Shown piece by piece: positions 32,678 to 46,067 of a DNA stretch of 64,000 nucleotides. The notes beneath the pieces are model-generated. The model did not search any database. It saw only the letters and a list, made by a program, of their open reading frames with translations, and was not told where the DNA came from. The translations under genes and the position numbers were made by a program. The stretch lies in the NCBI GenBank assembly GCA_003996215.1, contig QJPP01001788.1:124001-188000 (forward strand), in the 5' to 3' direction. The DNA comes from Jaltomata sinuosa (lineage: Eukaryota; Streptophyta; Magnoliopsida; Solanales; Solanaceae). Within the stretch, counting starts at the first letter, position 1. Every line of letters begins with the position of its first letter.

Positions 32678-34131
32678 TATCATGACCCAAATTATGATAG
32701 GTTGTGCAGGAATCTACTCGATTCTAACTTGATAGGAGAAACCCTTTAAACTACCCAAACATAATACAAAGGTCTTTTAAGCAGATAGTATTCCAGTAGC
32801 CAAATGAAGATTCAAAATCATAATTTTAAATACACTTGAACAAGTACAATCATTTTGGAAAAACAATATTACAACCCTTCCCAAGACCTGGTCTAAACCT
32901 GTAAAAGAGCTACTAATGAAGAACATGACAATAAAAGATGACACAACTTTCATTTTGAGGAATAAAGAACACTGAAGTTGATGGTCGAGACTCTTCAATC
33001 CATCCAATGAGACTTCAGTCAACCTGTCACACATCTACACCCAAAAGGTGTAGCAAGAATAGTATTAATACATCACACGTACTGGTAGGTATTATCAGCT
33101 GACTAAGATTAGATCACATAATACATGTATAGAAATCAACATACAACAGATAATCTCAACATCATTACTTAAAACAGAAAGTTTCAACTCAAGAACACGT
33201 AATACCTCACCTTCCATGTTATCCCACTACAATTCACAATAATTGTTTTAACCTTCTAAGTTTTGATTAACCTTAATAATTATCTCTAAACCTCTTATTA
33301 TAGTAACACAATACCCCATACTTCACTTGTTGTCATTTGAAACATTTGAATAATATTAGTTATACATTTATATTCTATCAACTATCATTATTGCAGGTTT
33401 CTCACCCACATCCACAATTTGCATAGAAAACCATTACAATTATACATTAACCCCATTTTCCCTCAAATTTAGCATTCACAATAATCACGGTCATGTTGAT
33501 CACCAAGAAACATATCAAATATAACAGTCATAACATAGAAGATATCAACATTCACAGCCAGTATATCGATCAAGGAAATAATAGTTACCAATAACCACAA
33601 CAAGTATAACAATCAACAAATAATCACCTCAAGTCAAACCAATATGTCTATAACACATCAAGAAATAAAGAATATCATCATGACAATTCAAATACTTGTA
33701 TTCTCAATACTCACCTCACAACATGGATCTATGTCCACCTAACCGTAATGATTATACTCATTTCTTTTAGTTTATCTCAATCCATCATTCCTAACTCAAA
33801 ATATCTATCAACAATGTAAACGTAACTAAAAGTGTGTACACACATTATAAAGAGACTTATTTCTGCCTAACTAGTCAAAATCTGCAGGGGGCACACCAAG
33901 GTCCATGTACCATACCATCTCATAGTACCTAATTCATAGTAACCAAAAGAATAATAATAACCATACCGACTCATGGTACCCAATCTATAGAAACCAAAAG
34001 AATAACAATAACCATACCGACTTATGGTACCTGATCCAACCAAAAGTATAACAATAACCATACCATCTCATAGTACCTGATCCATAGTAACCAAAAGAAT
34101 AATAGTAAATGTATTAGCTCGCGGTACCCAA
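32678..34131 (-). repeat. Z 5' LTR, truncated
   Basis: Begins TATCATGACCC like the U LTR at 57182 and shares with X1 the series GTGCRGG...CTACTC...GATAGGAGAA. Ends abruptly near 34131 after a minisatellite. No gene seen. Confidence 0.7.
33910..34131. repeat. Minisatellite in Z LTR, four to five units of 46-51 bp
   Basis: CCATACCGACTCATGGTACC-type units begin at 33910, 33961, 34012 and 34058. The core is related to the GGTACC units of X1 and T. Confidence 0.88.
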
Positions 34132-34480
34132 AAATAAAATGTTTTGGGGGTTTTTGTTTGGAAACACGAACATCGATAAAAAGTAACTAGATAGAGGATA
34201 GGTGATCAATGGACAAATAGAGAATAGGTGATCAATGGGAAAATAGAGGATAGGTGATCAATGGCCTTAAGAAACAAGGATTCCAAGGGGATTTGGGAAT
34301 GGGATTCAATCCATATCTATACGATCCATTGCAATTTAATTTTTTACTTCCTAATCAATCATGGGTCGATCAAAATATGTCTTGGAATCTCAAGTATCCT
34401 CCAATATCTCTCGATAATTGGTGAATATTTCTCAACTAGTTCTCTCAAACCTAGCAGAAGCAGAATATGAATATTGAACA
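34132..34480. other. Unassigned segment with 26-bp triplet repeat and protein-like frame
   Basis: 34187-34264 is three copies of a 26-bp unit ending AGGTGATCAATGG. Directly after it, 34263-34421 is an open frame on the plus strand rich in N, P, Q and aromatic residues (GMGFNPYLYDPLQFNFLLP, then NQSWVDQNMSW), ending at TGA. It does not read like the neighbouring LTRs. It could be a scrap of a host exon, LTR tail of V, or chance; I cannot tell. Confidence 0.3.
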
Positions 34481-37212
34481 ACGCAGAAGCAACAACCTGA
34501 ATATATATATATATACATAAGGAAACTACACCAACCCCAAGACTTTGTATCGATACTACAAGAGCTTCCAAATAGAATTCAAGTGCTAAAAGTAACAAAA
34601 TAATAAGTACAACTGTCTCTGAATATACAAAGAGTAACAGTTCCAAAAGATGAGATGTGGTCAAGCCGTGGTCGACAGGCGCTCACCCTAGTCTCGAATA
34701 TCCAAAAGTTGCACGAGTCTCCACGCGATCAACAACGAAAGCTCACACTAATATTTGCACCAAAAAGATGCAAAACTGCAGTATGAGCACACATTGCTAA
34801 GAAACGGTTACCTAGTAGGCATCATCGGCCAACTGAGCGCATATAAGATATAAAAATAGTAATATAGGAGATAGCAAAGAAGCAATCACTGAAGCAATAG
34901 AGAAAGCACAAGGAAACTAGCATGGAGAGAAGTCAACCAAGAATTCCAAGCATACCATGCTAGCACAGAAGATATACATAACACAGAAACACAGGTGAAA
35001 GAAAGAAGAATGCACCTAGAATCCTTGCAACAACAGTATATATAAAAAGAGAGTTTAGAAACATGACAGTATACTGGTAACCTCAAGTAAAAAGGGAAAG
35101 AATGAAAGCAAGCCAACATATTCAAGCTATTAGCAATAAACAAACAAAATCATGCTTAAAACATAATTCAAGATAAGCAAAATAGATAACCATCTCCCAA
35201 TTTCAAACCTAGGATGGAATAAACTATGCCATAAAGCATCGAGAGCCACTACTCAGATTCACAATAGAGGATATAACTCCCTAGCTCACAACCACCCAGA
35301 AGGCCATATAAAGAGCGCCTCAAATCAATAAGGGACCCACTAATCCATCAACGATAAAAATATCCAACAATTGGAGCCTCAATAGGCTAGAACCCGCTAA
35401 ATCACCAAGTATCGAAGGCCATAAAAAGCTCTATAATATGAGAAAAACATTAATTTCTACCTACAGTCCCAATGGCCGCCCATACAATTGAGGAACACAA
35501 TCAAGTGAAAACAAACCTTCCGACAGCCCATACTATCAGAGCGTACACTGGGGGAACAACAAACAAGGGTGGAATCCATATACAAGATGTATGATAATGA
35601 TGATGCGACATAACCAGTGTGATAGTAACCCGTATGTTGCCCCCTGCAGTACCAATAAAGCCCAATAGAGGCAGGATCCATGGAAGGAATTCTCCCGAGT
35701 ACCTCAACTCCACCGTACACCCCTCCTCTTGGCAACATTAGACCGTAGCTCTTAGTTCAGGAACAACAGGATCCATGGAGGTTCATGAAAACATACTAAC
35801 CATGAATCTCAAAGTACAACTTCCCAGAGTGTGCTCGGATATAAATCAATAATCAGAATCTCATAGTACATGCTCGGTATCGAACCAGGTCTAAAATAGT
35901 AGCAATGATCTCAAAACCCTCACAAAGAGTGCCCAGAGTGTATCCGGGTCTACACCAGTAATCAAGTCCAAAAATCCCCTAAACAGGGTGCCCAACTCTT
36001 GTCCGAGTCTAAATTCGTAGAAAATCATATCTAGCACTACGGCCCAGCCGAGCCTAGTATCAATATGAAAACCAGTAGTAAAATCATCAAAACATCCTCT
36101 ATACTCCAAGAGGTTTCATAAAAGTCAGTACCAAAACTTTTCATACTCATTTTATTGAAAATCAGGCCCTCGGGGCCATGAAAAGTTTAGAAATTGATTA
36201 TAGTGGCCCGAAACCAAATCAGTAGTAAAACATGCGTAAAAATCCTTTGCATGAATGATATGCTCGCAAATAATAGATTAGCCCAAAATGGATCACAAAC
36301 ATTCCTATCGGCCCTGCACAAGAACAATCGTTTCTATAACACAGATATCCAGCCTAAAGTAATATGATGATGTCCAGGACATACGTTCATTCCTAAATAT
36401 CCCACCGTCTATGGTTCAGAGGCATATACAAGGCCACACGGGGCCACAAGGGTAAAAATTACAATATTACAATGAATACTACAAATAAGGCATGAAATAA
36501 ACAGACAAAAGAGGCGGACAAGGTCTGAGGGTACCAACCTAGAAAACCAACCCAAGGATGCTAATTAATGCAGTTATAGCCTATATACGCAGAGTCTAGG
36601 TAGAGAAAACCATAACCTACCTGTCATCCGATGACTAGCTCTAGGAACAGTGTCATCCAAGCTCAAACTGCTCCGAGAAGCTTTAATTTGCAAAAACACT
36701 ATCAACACAATATTCTACGCATCAATACGAAGCCAACTATGCCTATAATGCTAAAAACATAACTGGGTTAAAATTTGGGTCACAGCGGACCATGGGCCCT
36801 CCAACTTGAAGCCATAAATGAAAACACCACAATATTCCCCATGCTCCCAGAAGAACAGGCTCCAAAAATTAGCAGAAATAAGCCCAACTAGCCTGTTCAG
36901 AACGAGAGAGAATTCTAAGCTGAAAAGCTCCCGGATCTCGACCAAAGGTCAACCTACACCAAAGTACATGCTCTGGAGCTAACGAAACTGTCGAAATTTG
37001 ATTCCAAGCATGATTACCAAGAATGTTGACTGAAGTCAATGATTTCCAAAGTTAAAGCTCTAAAATAGGAAAACAACCATATAGACCAACCAAATGGCCT
37101 GTGCACCAAACCACCATTCCCATCAAGCTATACATGACTTGGGGCCGCTATAGGAAAGATTTAACAGTACAAAGAAGGTGAAAATATGTAAATGACCGGA
37201 AGGGTCATTACA
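34481..37212 (-). repeat. W 3' LTR
   Basis: Contains the block GTACACCCCTCCTC at about 35715 shared with 38604, and ends at 37212. Compared with the other LTR it lacks about 860 bp near 36865, the part that holds the word cluster there. Minus-strand ORFs such as 34359-34664 and 35457-35738 have no family resemblance and are not called. Confidence 0.75.
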
Positions 37213-38574
37213 TCATCCACTACTAAAATGACTTTCATCCTCGAAAGTCAAGAAAGAAGGAAACAACAAAGACTAAAGAACTGCGGATACAAAGCCCACA
37301 CCACACTCTCGGAACACCTGGGTAGCCTCATCAATCGGATGGCACCCAATGAAACGAGACCAAGAAAAGTAAATAAGCCTTAACTCCTTTCTAGCCAAGC
37401 TATATTCTAACCTTTAACTCCAAAACTCCAAAGATCGACCAACCAAACTGAACCTTAAGAATCTAAATAGGAAAGCACTGACACAACACCGAAACCAGAG
37501 AACCAAGCGATCAACACACAGACCTCAAGTTCTCGATTACCACTACGAAGCTCACCTAGAAAGTTACCAACCAAAACTCTAACTCATGAACTCATAGATT
37601 CAGAAACTCTTTAGACTGAACTGGACCCTTTGCACCATAGTCATGCAGCTTCACACAAGTTGAACACTCGAGGCACCCTCAAAACATCAACTGACCCACC
37701 GGAGATCCGTAGTTCCCGCTACATTCAACCTCGAACGAGGTCACCTTTACACTCAGACTCTATCCAAGCTAACCTCTAGGTTACTATCTGGTGACATCCA
37801 AAATACCAACCCGTAGCATATCTTCAAAAACTGGAGTAACATGTCCCGACTGACCATCAACCAATAATCAAATGCTTTTGCTAAAATCAATCATAACACC
37901 TGAACCCATCTGAACCAACCATCGAAGCTCAACTGAAACTCGCCCACTAGGGTTGGAAAAGGCATGTATAAAATGGACACTACCTTGAACCCTTATTAGA
38001 GAAAAATCTGACATCGAACCTATAGAAGGAAATGCCACTAAAATATGTTCTCAGTTGATGCAAGTTACAAACACACAAGCCCAAGAAAACCTCAGTCGTC
38101 ACCTCAGTCGGCAACTAAAAACCCATATATTCACACAAGAAGTAATCTCCCTCCTTTTTCAACTAAATAGAAGCCTTTGTTAGTATACACTGAACCTTAC
38201 AAACTCTTTCAAAGGTACAACCACCTGATAAACTCCTTTTCAAAAGTTTCTGGAGCTATTCCTTTAGCTCCCACCTCTTTTACAAGCGACATTTGATAAA
38301 GCAGGAAAAGAATGGGTCGAATGCCCAACTCACCCAAAATACTACGAACACAACCCAACCATGATGCTGCAGTCAACACTTAGCCAAAATTCTATAGCCA
38401 AAACTCGACCATAATGCCACAATCAAAAACTCAACTAGAGTACCACGATCAAAGCTCATCCCAACTGGAACTGTGGAAAATAAGAAGATAACCCAACTAG
38501 CCAAGAAACTGAAGAAAACTATGGGAACAACCCATATACCTGCCAATCCCCTAAACCAACAATTAGGGAGGGCC
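37213..38574. other. W interior, no gene recognised
   Basis: Hairpin GACTTTC-GAGGAT-GAAAGTC (sense) at 37230-37249, 17 nt from the LTR; otherwise no coding motif on either strand. Short direct repeats around GCCAAAACTCGACCATAATG lie at 38345-38455. Confidence 0.55.
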
Positions 38575-40853
38575 GGTTCTAATTTCCCGAGAACCTAAAC
38601 TCTACCGTACACCCCTCCTCCTGGCAACCTCGACCCGTAGCTCTTAGTTTAGGAATTGGAGGGTCCATAGAGGTCTGTGACCATATACTAACTGTGAATC
38701 TCAAAATACAACTGCACAGAGTATTCTCGGATGTAAATCAATAATCAAAATCTCATAGTACGTGCCCGAAATAGAACTGGATCTAAACCAGTAATCAAGT
38801 CTAAAAATCCCCTAAAAAGGGTGCCCAGCACTTGTCCGGGTCTAAATCTATAGAAAATCATATCTACTGCTATGGCTCAGACGACTCTAGTATCAGTATG
38901 AAAACCAATGGTTAAATCATAAAAACACCCTCTATTCTCCAAGAGGTTTCATAAAAGTCAGTACCAAAATTTTCATACTCATTTTATCGAAAAATTGGCC
39001 CTTGGGGTCATGCAAAGTTTAGAAAACCATTTATACTGGCTCGAAGCCAAATCAGCAGTAAAACATGTAGAAATATCCTTTGCATGAATAATATGCTCGC
39101 AAATAATAAGTTAGACCAAAATGGCTCACAAACATTCCTATCGGTCCTGCACAAGCATAATAGGTTCTACAACACAGATATCCAGTCTAAAGTAATATCA
39201 TAATGTCTATGACTCGTATAATTCCCAAATATCCCACTGTCTATGGTCCAGAGGCATATACAAGGCCACTCAGGACCACAAAGGTAAAAATTACAACATT
39301 ATAATGAATACTACAAACAAGGCAAGAAATAAACGGACTGAAGAGGCGGACAAGGTCTGAGGGTACCAACCTAGAAAACCAACCCAAGGATGCTAATTAA
39401 TGCAGTTATAGCCTATATATGCAGAGTCTAGGTAGGGAAAACTATAACCTACCTATTGTCCGATGACTAGCTGTGAGAACGACATCGTCCAAGCTTGAAC
39501 TACTCCGAGAAGCTCCAATTCACAAAAACACTATCAACACAATATTCTACACATCAATACAAAGCCAACAATACCCATAATGCTAAAAACATAGCCAGGT
39601 CAAAATATGGGTCACAGGCGGACCTTCAGGCCTCGAAACCCAAAGCCAAAAATGAAAACACCACAATATTACCTATGCTCTAGAGAGAACATGCTCCAAG
39701 AATGAGAAAAAATGGACCATGACAAGTGATCAAAACAACCCCAAGATTCAAGAATTTAAAGAGGGAATTTATGGGAGAAATCAGATAAATGGAGAATTTA
39801 TGGATCAATAATATAATTTCCTCCAAGCTTATGGAATGAAAAAGGTGAAAAAATGGAAGTTCTGGGTCTCAAATAAATGGAGAAATCATCCGAGGGAAAT
39901 TAGAAAAAGAGTTGGAGAAGAAGGGATTTATAGTGTTGCCAGGCATCGGCCACTGCGGACGCACATCGGCCACTGTACGCATGGGCTATGCTCATGCGGC
40001 CGGGCGCACGTGCATGTGTAGGCTAGGAGGCAGCCAAGCCAGGCGCTAGGCCAGCACGCATGCGGCCGGCCACTGCACATGCGACTGGCTACTACGCACG
40101 TGGCCCACGCGCTTCCTAGGCGATAGACAAGAGGAGGGGCGTCTGGAATGCTTCTGTGCGCATGCATCCGTGCCCATGTGTAGGCATAGGTTTACTGGTG
40201 CCATAACAGCAACCAGCTACCAACAGCCATGCCAACTTAGAATTTAACTCAGATAGACCCTCAGGAACGCATCTGGGGTCCTGCGAACACAAATGACCTG
40301 AGCTACTCAACTAAAAATGGAATTTTGAATCCAACAGAATCAAAGAAAATCCCATCGGATGTCAATTTAACTAAAAGTTGACCCCCTGCCCAAAATCAAC
40401 CTCTAGGACAACTATTCCAAAACGGAACCTAAGGGTCGAAATAAAGTCCGGAAGCCTCGTGACATGAACCAATGGTCCCTCTACCCATAACTTGACATTA
40501 CAGAGCTAACAACACTGAAGGAATTTCCATCCGAGGCCGTCTTCTCCAAATGTTGACCAAAGTCAACCAAATAAGCCCAACTATCCTAAAAACACAGAAT
40601 TGGGAGAATTCCAAGCTGAAAAGGTCTCGGATCTCGACTAAAGGTCCACCTAGTCTATAGTCCATGCTCCAAAGCTAACGGAACTGTCAAAATTTGATTT
40701 CTAAAATAGGGAAATGGCCATAAAGACCAAACAAACGGTCCGGGCACTGAACTACCGATCTCAGTAAGACATACATGACTTGAGGCCGCTACAAGCAAGT
40801 TCTAACAGGTCAAAGAAGGCAAACACATATAAATGACTGGAAGGGTCATTACA
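38575..40853 (-). repeat. W 5' LTR, truncated, with word cluster
   Basis: Aligns with 35690-37212 except for an extra segment (about 39715-40570). A GC-rich cluster at 39945-40115 repeats words such as CATCGGCCACTG and GCATGCGGCCGGCCACTG. Ends at 40853 against V's LTR. Confidence 0.78.
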
Positions 40854-42336
40854 AGTAAGGCATCGTAGTAGCAATCTATTATGGTGCTTAGCATGCAAGA
40901 TGGTAAGTTAAGTTCACCCAAATGGTCGGTCCTCTAGATAGATGAATATCACCTCGCAACATGGTCCATCTATGAGTGTTTGCTTTACTAACCCTTACAT
41001 TTGATCTCGGATTAGCTATTCCCAAACAAGGTCAAGCTATTAAACATTAGTTAATAGTCTCGAGTCTCTGTTGTTAATCCTTTTTCCCATTTGTTACCTT
41101 TTTGGTGCAGCAAGTAAAAATTGAGTTCTAACGTAGGCCTCCATTAAAGAGCAATCAAAATGAAGAAAAGAATAATACATGAATAAACACCATTCAAAAA
41201 TCACTAAGTACTCCGCCTAGTTTTGTTAATCTATTATAGTTTCCATAACCATAGTTGTGTATTTAGCTACTCATGTTCATAATAAAATAATCAAAATTAA
41301 ATGATGAATTCATAATCATAAAATTACAAGATGAGTAAGAGAAATCTGGAATCTTGAATTATAAAAAAAGAATCAATAACTAAGAATTAATGGATGAATA
41401 ATCTCTCATAAACTATGAACAAGGTAATACTCCAAGTTTATAAGACTCACAAGTCAGTAAATAATGCTTAACATCCAAAAGAAAACCTAGGGAAAGTATT
41501 TATAGACAACAAATCTTATCCTAAGTTGACTAGGAAAACATAGTTGCGTCAGTATCCACGGATGGGTCCACGACCCATCATTTCAAATGATGTTTCATGG
41601 TGTTCAGGAGTCAACCGTTGTCTGGTAGAGTCTATTTTTGAGCTGCAGATTCTATTTGTGGAACCACGAGTCGTAGACTCAATCTATGTTTCATCAACTG
41701 ACCTATGGTTTTGGACCCCGAAATTGCATCTCCTCTGATCATGGAATTATGGGTAACAAAATGGACCCGTAGTATATAAATATGGCTCGCCAACCCACTC
41801 ATGGTTTTAGGCATGTGAGATCTCTCTAAGAGTCACATTATGTGCACGTTATTTGAAATTACAGGCAGTGGATTCCACTCGTGGTTTAGTACTCCAACTT
41901 GTACCTCCACAGTAACTCAGTCTATGAGTCACATGACTGATATGTGGTTTGGGTTCATGACTCTTAGACTAACTCGTCCACTCGTGGTTTAGAACTCCAA
42001 CTTGCACCTTTGCAGGAACTCAGTCTACGAGTCACAGGATTGATCCCTGGTTTGGGTTCATGATTCGTAGACTTACTCATGGATTGGGTCTGGAATTGCA
42101 TACTTGCAGATTTTATTTCACGACTAGCAGTAGATCTATGGTTTTGAATCACGGTCCACATTCTCATTAATAGTCCAGACTTAGCAAATTTTCAGTACAA
42201 ACTCCATTTCTTTGCTTGCGGCCCTATTTTCCTGCACAACTATCAAAAACACATCATATCTACTAAAAAGTGCTAAATAACATACAACAATTACAAGTTT
42301 TAAGCATCGAAAGTACCGTAAAACCATGGCACATCA
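40854..42336 (-). repeat. V 3' LTR with word cluster
   Basis: In sense starts TGATGTGCCATGG. The stretch 40890-41130 is homologous (reverse strand) to 25140-25500 of X2's LTR. Words such as GAGTCTACGAGTCACA and CTCATGGATTGGGTC fill 41540-42150. Confidence 0.8.
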
Positions 42337-42375
42337 ACACCCTCAACTTAAAATGTTTTCTTGTCCTTAAGCTAA
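42337..42375 (-). promoter_or_regulatory. V polypurine tract region
   Basis: In sense GCTTAAGGACAAGAAAAC, then TTTTAAGTTGAGGGTGT directly before the LTR. Same order as in Y and X2 although the hairpin has decayed. Confidence 0.7.
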
Positions 42376-43908
42376 AAAATAAGAACAATCCTATCATGAT
42401 GCTTAAGCAAAAGAAAACTAGGAAGCTACGGCAGTCACAGGGCATTCAGACAGTTTATCTCACAAGTACATCATCGCCTCTTTCATATTACAAAACAAGT
42501 GTACGTACAACACTTCATCAATTTGATATGAGAGGATCTATGGATGACATCACAATATCAATAGATAACCTTGCATACACAAATGACAATTACCCTAATA
42601 ATCATTAATCAATATTACTCTGGTGCCCTCACCACAAAGAAGTCCCATTCACATGATAAATTATTCAAATTAGGACTAGTATGACTGTACTCTCTCTCAG
42701 AAAGAAATTCAAACAATGCATGCAAAATACCACAGACTTGCCCTTATTTCATCGCCTCAATTTTCAAACAGTTGGACTAGGATCACTGTAGGACCTTACT
42801 CGGCTTATAACATAGGCTCAGGGATAGGTATGGTGTATTTAGGAATAGTGACTATGCCTTTCTTGACATTACTCTATCATTGTTCCACTTTTAGATCATT
42901 CTTTCCTCTCTATTCTCTTTTTGTTTTTTTTTCTTCTTGCAATGGATGCGGCATTGTTTTGGATTCACCTTTCTTTTCTTTTCTTTTTGCTTCTGCATAT
43001 GCCACACCCATTACTCCCTCTTTTACCACTAGACTTTTCTTTTCATACTCCATTCCTTTTTTTTCATTTGCCTCTACAGTAGCCACCCTCAACTTAGATG
43101 AGTTTCCTGAGTTGAGGTTTAGAATGTCCAAGGTGGGACCAATGCCAAAATAAAGGTTCAAGGAATAATCGGGAAGTTAAATAGGCTAATCAATAAAAAT
43201 ATAGGTTCAAAACCAGGGATATTTACTCTTTTTTGGATAGTCATTTAGGCTAAATGAACTGAAATAAAGAATGACCTATGATCCTTTCCTAACCAACTAT
43301 CCTCCAACCTAGGAAAGACCAACCATGCAAGTTCTGAATTGACACCCAAAGTAAGAATGATACTAATGCAGCTCACACACATGGCATAGAGTTATACTAT
43401 CACTTGCTAACTATCAGGTTCATGCCCTAGTTTAAGAAACACTTATCACATCCATATTCATAATGTCATGCAATGATCCATAATGGTAAGTCTATCAAAA
43501 TAGCTAACATGTCACATAAAATTCGGAGGGGTCTCTATTTTTTAAAATAACCTTTCAAAAAAAAATCATGCCATAAACTGCACTAAGTATTCCTATTTCT
43601 TATTTACAAACACACAAAAAACTCCTGAACATGTTGATTCAATAGAAATAAAAGTCCTTAGAGAAATAACACAGAAAGAAAACCCCAAGGACGCGGATAC
43701 TCAAAGGTACACTCTTGGATTCCCACTCAAGCAGCGCCTGAATTAACATCGCGGAACAACGCGAGTATCTTGACTACTCAAACTTTGTCAATATACTCAT
43801 CAAAATACTCACAGACTAGCTTCCCCCACCCCACTAAAAAGGAACATGCATTGTCCCTAATACACTAAAAAATAAAATATGAGGGAGGCAAGAACATACT
43901 TGTAGCGC
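42376..43908. other. V non-coding 3' interior
   Basis: Holds a two-hairpin module at 43714-43763 and a GCATTGTCCC block near 43847. The 145-codon plus-strand ORF at 42716-43153 is antisense to the element, rich in S/F/T, and has no motif; I do not call it. Confidence 0.55.
43714..43763 (-). ncRNA. Two-hairpin module, V copy after transposon-protein ORF
   Basis: In sense CGTTGTTCCGCGATG (all six stem positions pair, three as wobbles), TTAATTC, spacer, then CTTG...CAAG. The second hairpin has lost the AGGCAA loop. Confidence 0.5.
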
Positions 43909-46067
43909 CTAGGCACTAGTTTCTGGTGTAACAGATGGGGCCGATGGCGTGGAACCCATAGTGGATGGAAGTGCAGCTATCTCAGTAGCTTCTGGATCAG
44001 TAACCATGCCCAGAATGGGCTCTCCCACAGTGAGGTCTAAAGAAGGTACTGCACCCAGAGGTGCCAAACTTGAGTAGGTTCGTTGCCTTGCAGCCTCAAA
44101 TCTAGCTCTTTCAATGTCAATTCTAGCGTCTTCCTCCCTTCCAGAGGCCTCCATGGTCTGCTTTAATTATTTTGCCTCTACTTTTTTAATGTTTCTTTCC
44201 TTTTTATATCTCCTCTTTGCTTTCTCAGCCGAAGGAAAATCAATTTCATCATTCTCATCTCAAACTCTCTTCCCAAGAGCATGCAGATGGGACTCTACCA
44301 ATAGATCAATGTACGAGTCCTCCACATCCTTTCCTCAACTAGTGTAGCCTCAATAATAGGGACCTTTCTTGACTAGATGAGAGCGATATAAGTACGAGCT
44401 TTGGAAAGCTCTGCAAGGACAACCGTAAGGTCTGGTGCACTCATATTTTACAGTCGCTCATTCACTTTCATCTCTGTCCTATCTAAATGGGCATTAATAC
44501 TATCAATAGATCTTTATATGGTCTCAAAAGCAGTGTCAATATTCTTTCTGGCTAGTGGTTTGATGGTTGTGGAGAACCTCTTAATTTGGTCATTAGCATG
44601 TGCAACCATTTTAGCAACCTAGTTAAAGGTTTGGCTAGAGAAAGTGAAGGCGGTGGCTGGCACTGGCGGACAAGCAGCGATGAAAACCATTACTGCTGGA
44701 GGAGTAGTAGATGTACCTACCTCAGAAGCTGGAGAATATGAGGTTGCAATAGTAGTGTCTTCAAAAAGGGATGAGGAATTAACTGGGACACTATCATCTA
44801 GAACGTCGGGGAAAAAAGTGCTCCTACAGGCAGAAGATTGGGCTTTACCCTTAGCTATAGGGTAGCCGCATCTCGGATCAGTGTAACGTACTAAAATCTA
44901 GTGGCATGAAGTGTACGATCCACCCCAACATAGGTAGGTATACTAGCTGCTTGGAAAAGCTTTATGACTAGTCATGGAAATGGGATGGAGGTGGAAGTAC
45001 TCAAGGACCGCTCTCGCATCTCATCAGATACGATTCGGGTAATGATAATGTCGAATTTGGACATTATAGCTACAACAAAAATTGCCAGGTCTAGAGTGAG
45101 AGTATTATCAATAGCCATAGAAGCCAAGCAACACCAAATAATGGACCACCAAGACTCGGCAACCAAACTCAAAGATGCCTTTGTGATGGAAATTGACCTG
45201 ACCATCAACCATGGTGGATTTCCATCAGTAATCATAGAGTCTATCCACTCAAGCGTGGTGTTATTACTTTTATGCTGCTCCAACCTAAAGTCAAGATCTG
45301 GCTGGCTGACTGGTGATAAATAGTAGGGTCCATAAATGAAACGTTGGATGGTGCGCTCTAATAGGTCAACTTGTACCCCTCGTACATGCATACTCTCTAA
45401 TGGTGGCAGCTTCTTCGTAGATTTTCCTTTCACACATGATTTTATGATGGTGGATGTATAAGTAGCTTAAAACTCACAAACAATGATGGGGCTGTAGTCT
45501 CCTCCATCTGAACCCATAGTGATCATACAATGCTTTAATCTTGGACATTTCATTCAATGTTGCTGATCGAATCTCTACTTCCTCAAAAATGTTGTGCCCT
45601 GTGTGACCTAGATCATTCTCGCCTAGAACCTGGTAGAACAATCTAGACGAACCCATCATTGCCCACTGTACATTCTCCCAAACCTCAGGTTTTTTGCTTT
45701 TAAAAGTGGGGACAATCTGAATAGTCTTATCATTTCTGACCTCAACTGCATCTGAGCTCCTTATACCTAACTCGTTGGCACTAGCAGTTGTGGTTCCCGA
45801 GCTAGTGTTGTCTTTGCTATCGGAGGCAGTATCATTTCCAGACTTAGAGTCTCTAGTTTTGCTCGCTCTAGATAAAGACCCTGTAGCATCCTCTCCCTCT
45901 TCAGATTGGGGAGCGGCAGCTGCTGCTTATCTTTGTTTAGTCTGCTGCCTCGTAGTACAAATGGTCAGTTATGCTTTCTCCTCCTTGTTTGACTTATGAT
46001 AATCCTTAAGTTGGGTAAGAATTTCCTTGGCGGCATCTTTCCTTAAGGTTGGTTTCCTAGGAGGCAT
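43909..46067 (-). pseudogene. Putative plant transposon protein of V
   Basis: Start ATG at 46067 (MPPRKPTLRKDAAKEILTQL). Stops and frame changes break it into pieces: an S/D/T-rich acidic part (about 45720-45900), RLFYQVLGENDLGHTGHNIF at 45474-45659, the core at 44972-45433 (LLERTIQRFIYGPYYLSP, LEWIDSMITDGNPPWL, IVSDEMRERSL) and a C-terminal part ending at 43909. The core matches what I recall of the putative plant transposon protein family. It lies downstream of pol in the env-like slot. The C-terminal part is predicted helical (REEDARIDIERARFEAARQR). Confidence 0.72.

Larger units (their letters stand above)
8112..34131 (-). mobile_element. Z: old minus-strand LTR element hosting Y and El.1
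   Basis: 8112-9506 is the distal part of an LTR ending GGTCATTACA. 32663-32677 is a tRNA-iMet type primer site followed at 32678 by an LTR start (TATCATGACCC). Both LTR pieces resemble the LTRs of U. If they are the two LTRs of one element, its interior is 9507-11686 plus 31417-32677, about 3.4 kb, with no gag-pol but an antisense transposon-protein ORF. Pairing of the two LTR pieces is inference, because they cover different parts of the LTR and barely overlap. Confidence 0.6.
34481..40853 (-). mobile_element. W: coding-free LTR element
   Basis: 35690-37212 and 38575-40853 are diverged copies of one LTR, both ending GGAAGGGTCATTACA. Between them, 37213-38574 has no recognisable gag or pol. 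The right LTR is cut on its left side at about 38575 and no primer site is visible, so a deletion removed it. The left limit of W (about 34481) is approximate. Confidence 0.75.

Noticed and set aside
34182..34186. AGTAA matching AGTAA at 40854-40858 as a target duplication for W
   Set aside because: The base after the left AGTAA is not a TG LTR start, and a 5-mer match within such a stretch is not unlikely by chance.
34261..34470. Plastid DNA insertion
   Set aside because: I could not match it to any plastid gene from memory, so it is left as unassigned.
42716..43153. 145-codon plus-strand ORF, hydrophobic
   Set aside because: Antisense to V, within its non-coding 3' region, low-complexity S/F/T composition and no motif.
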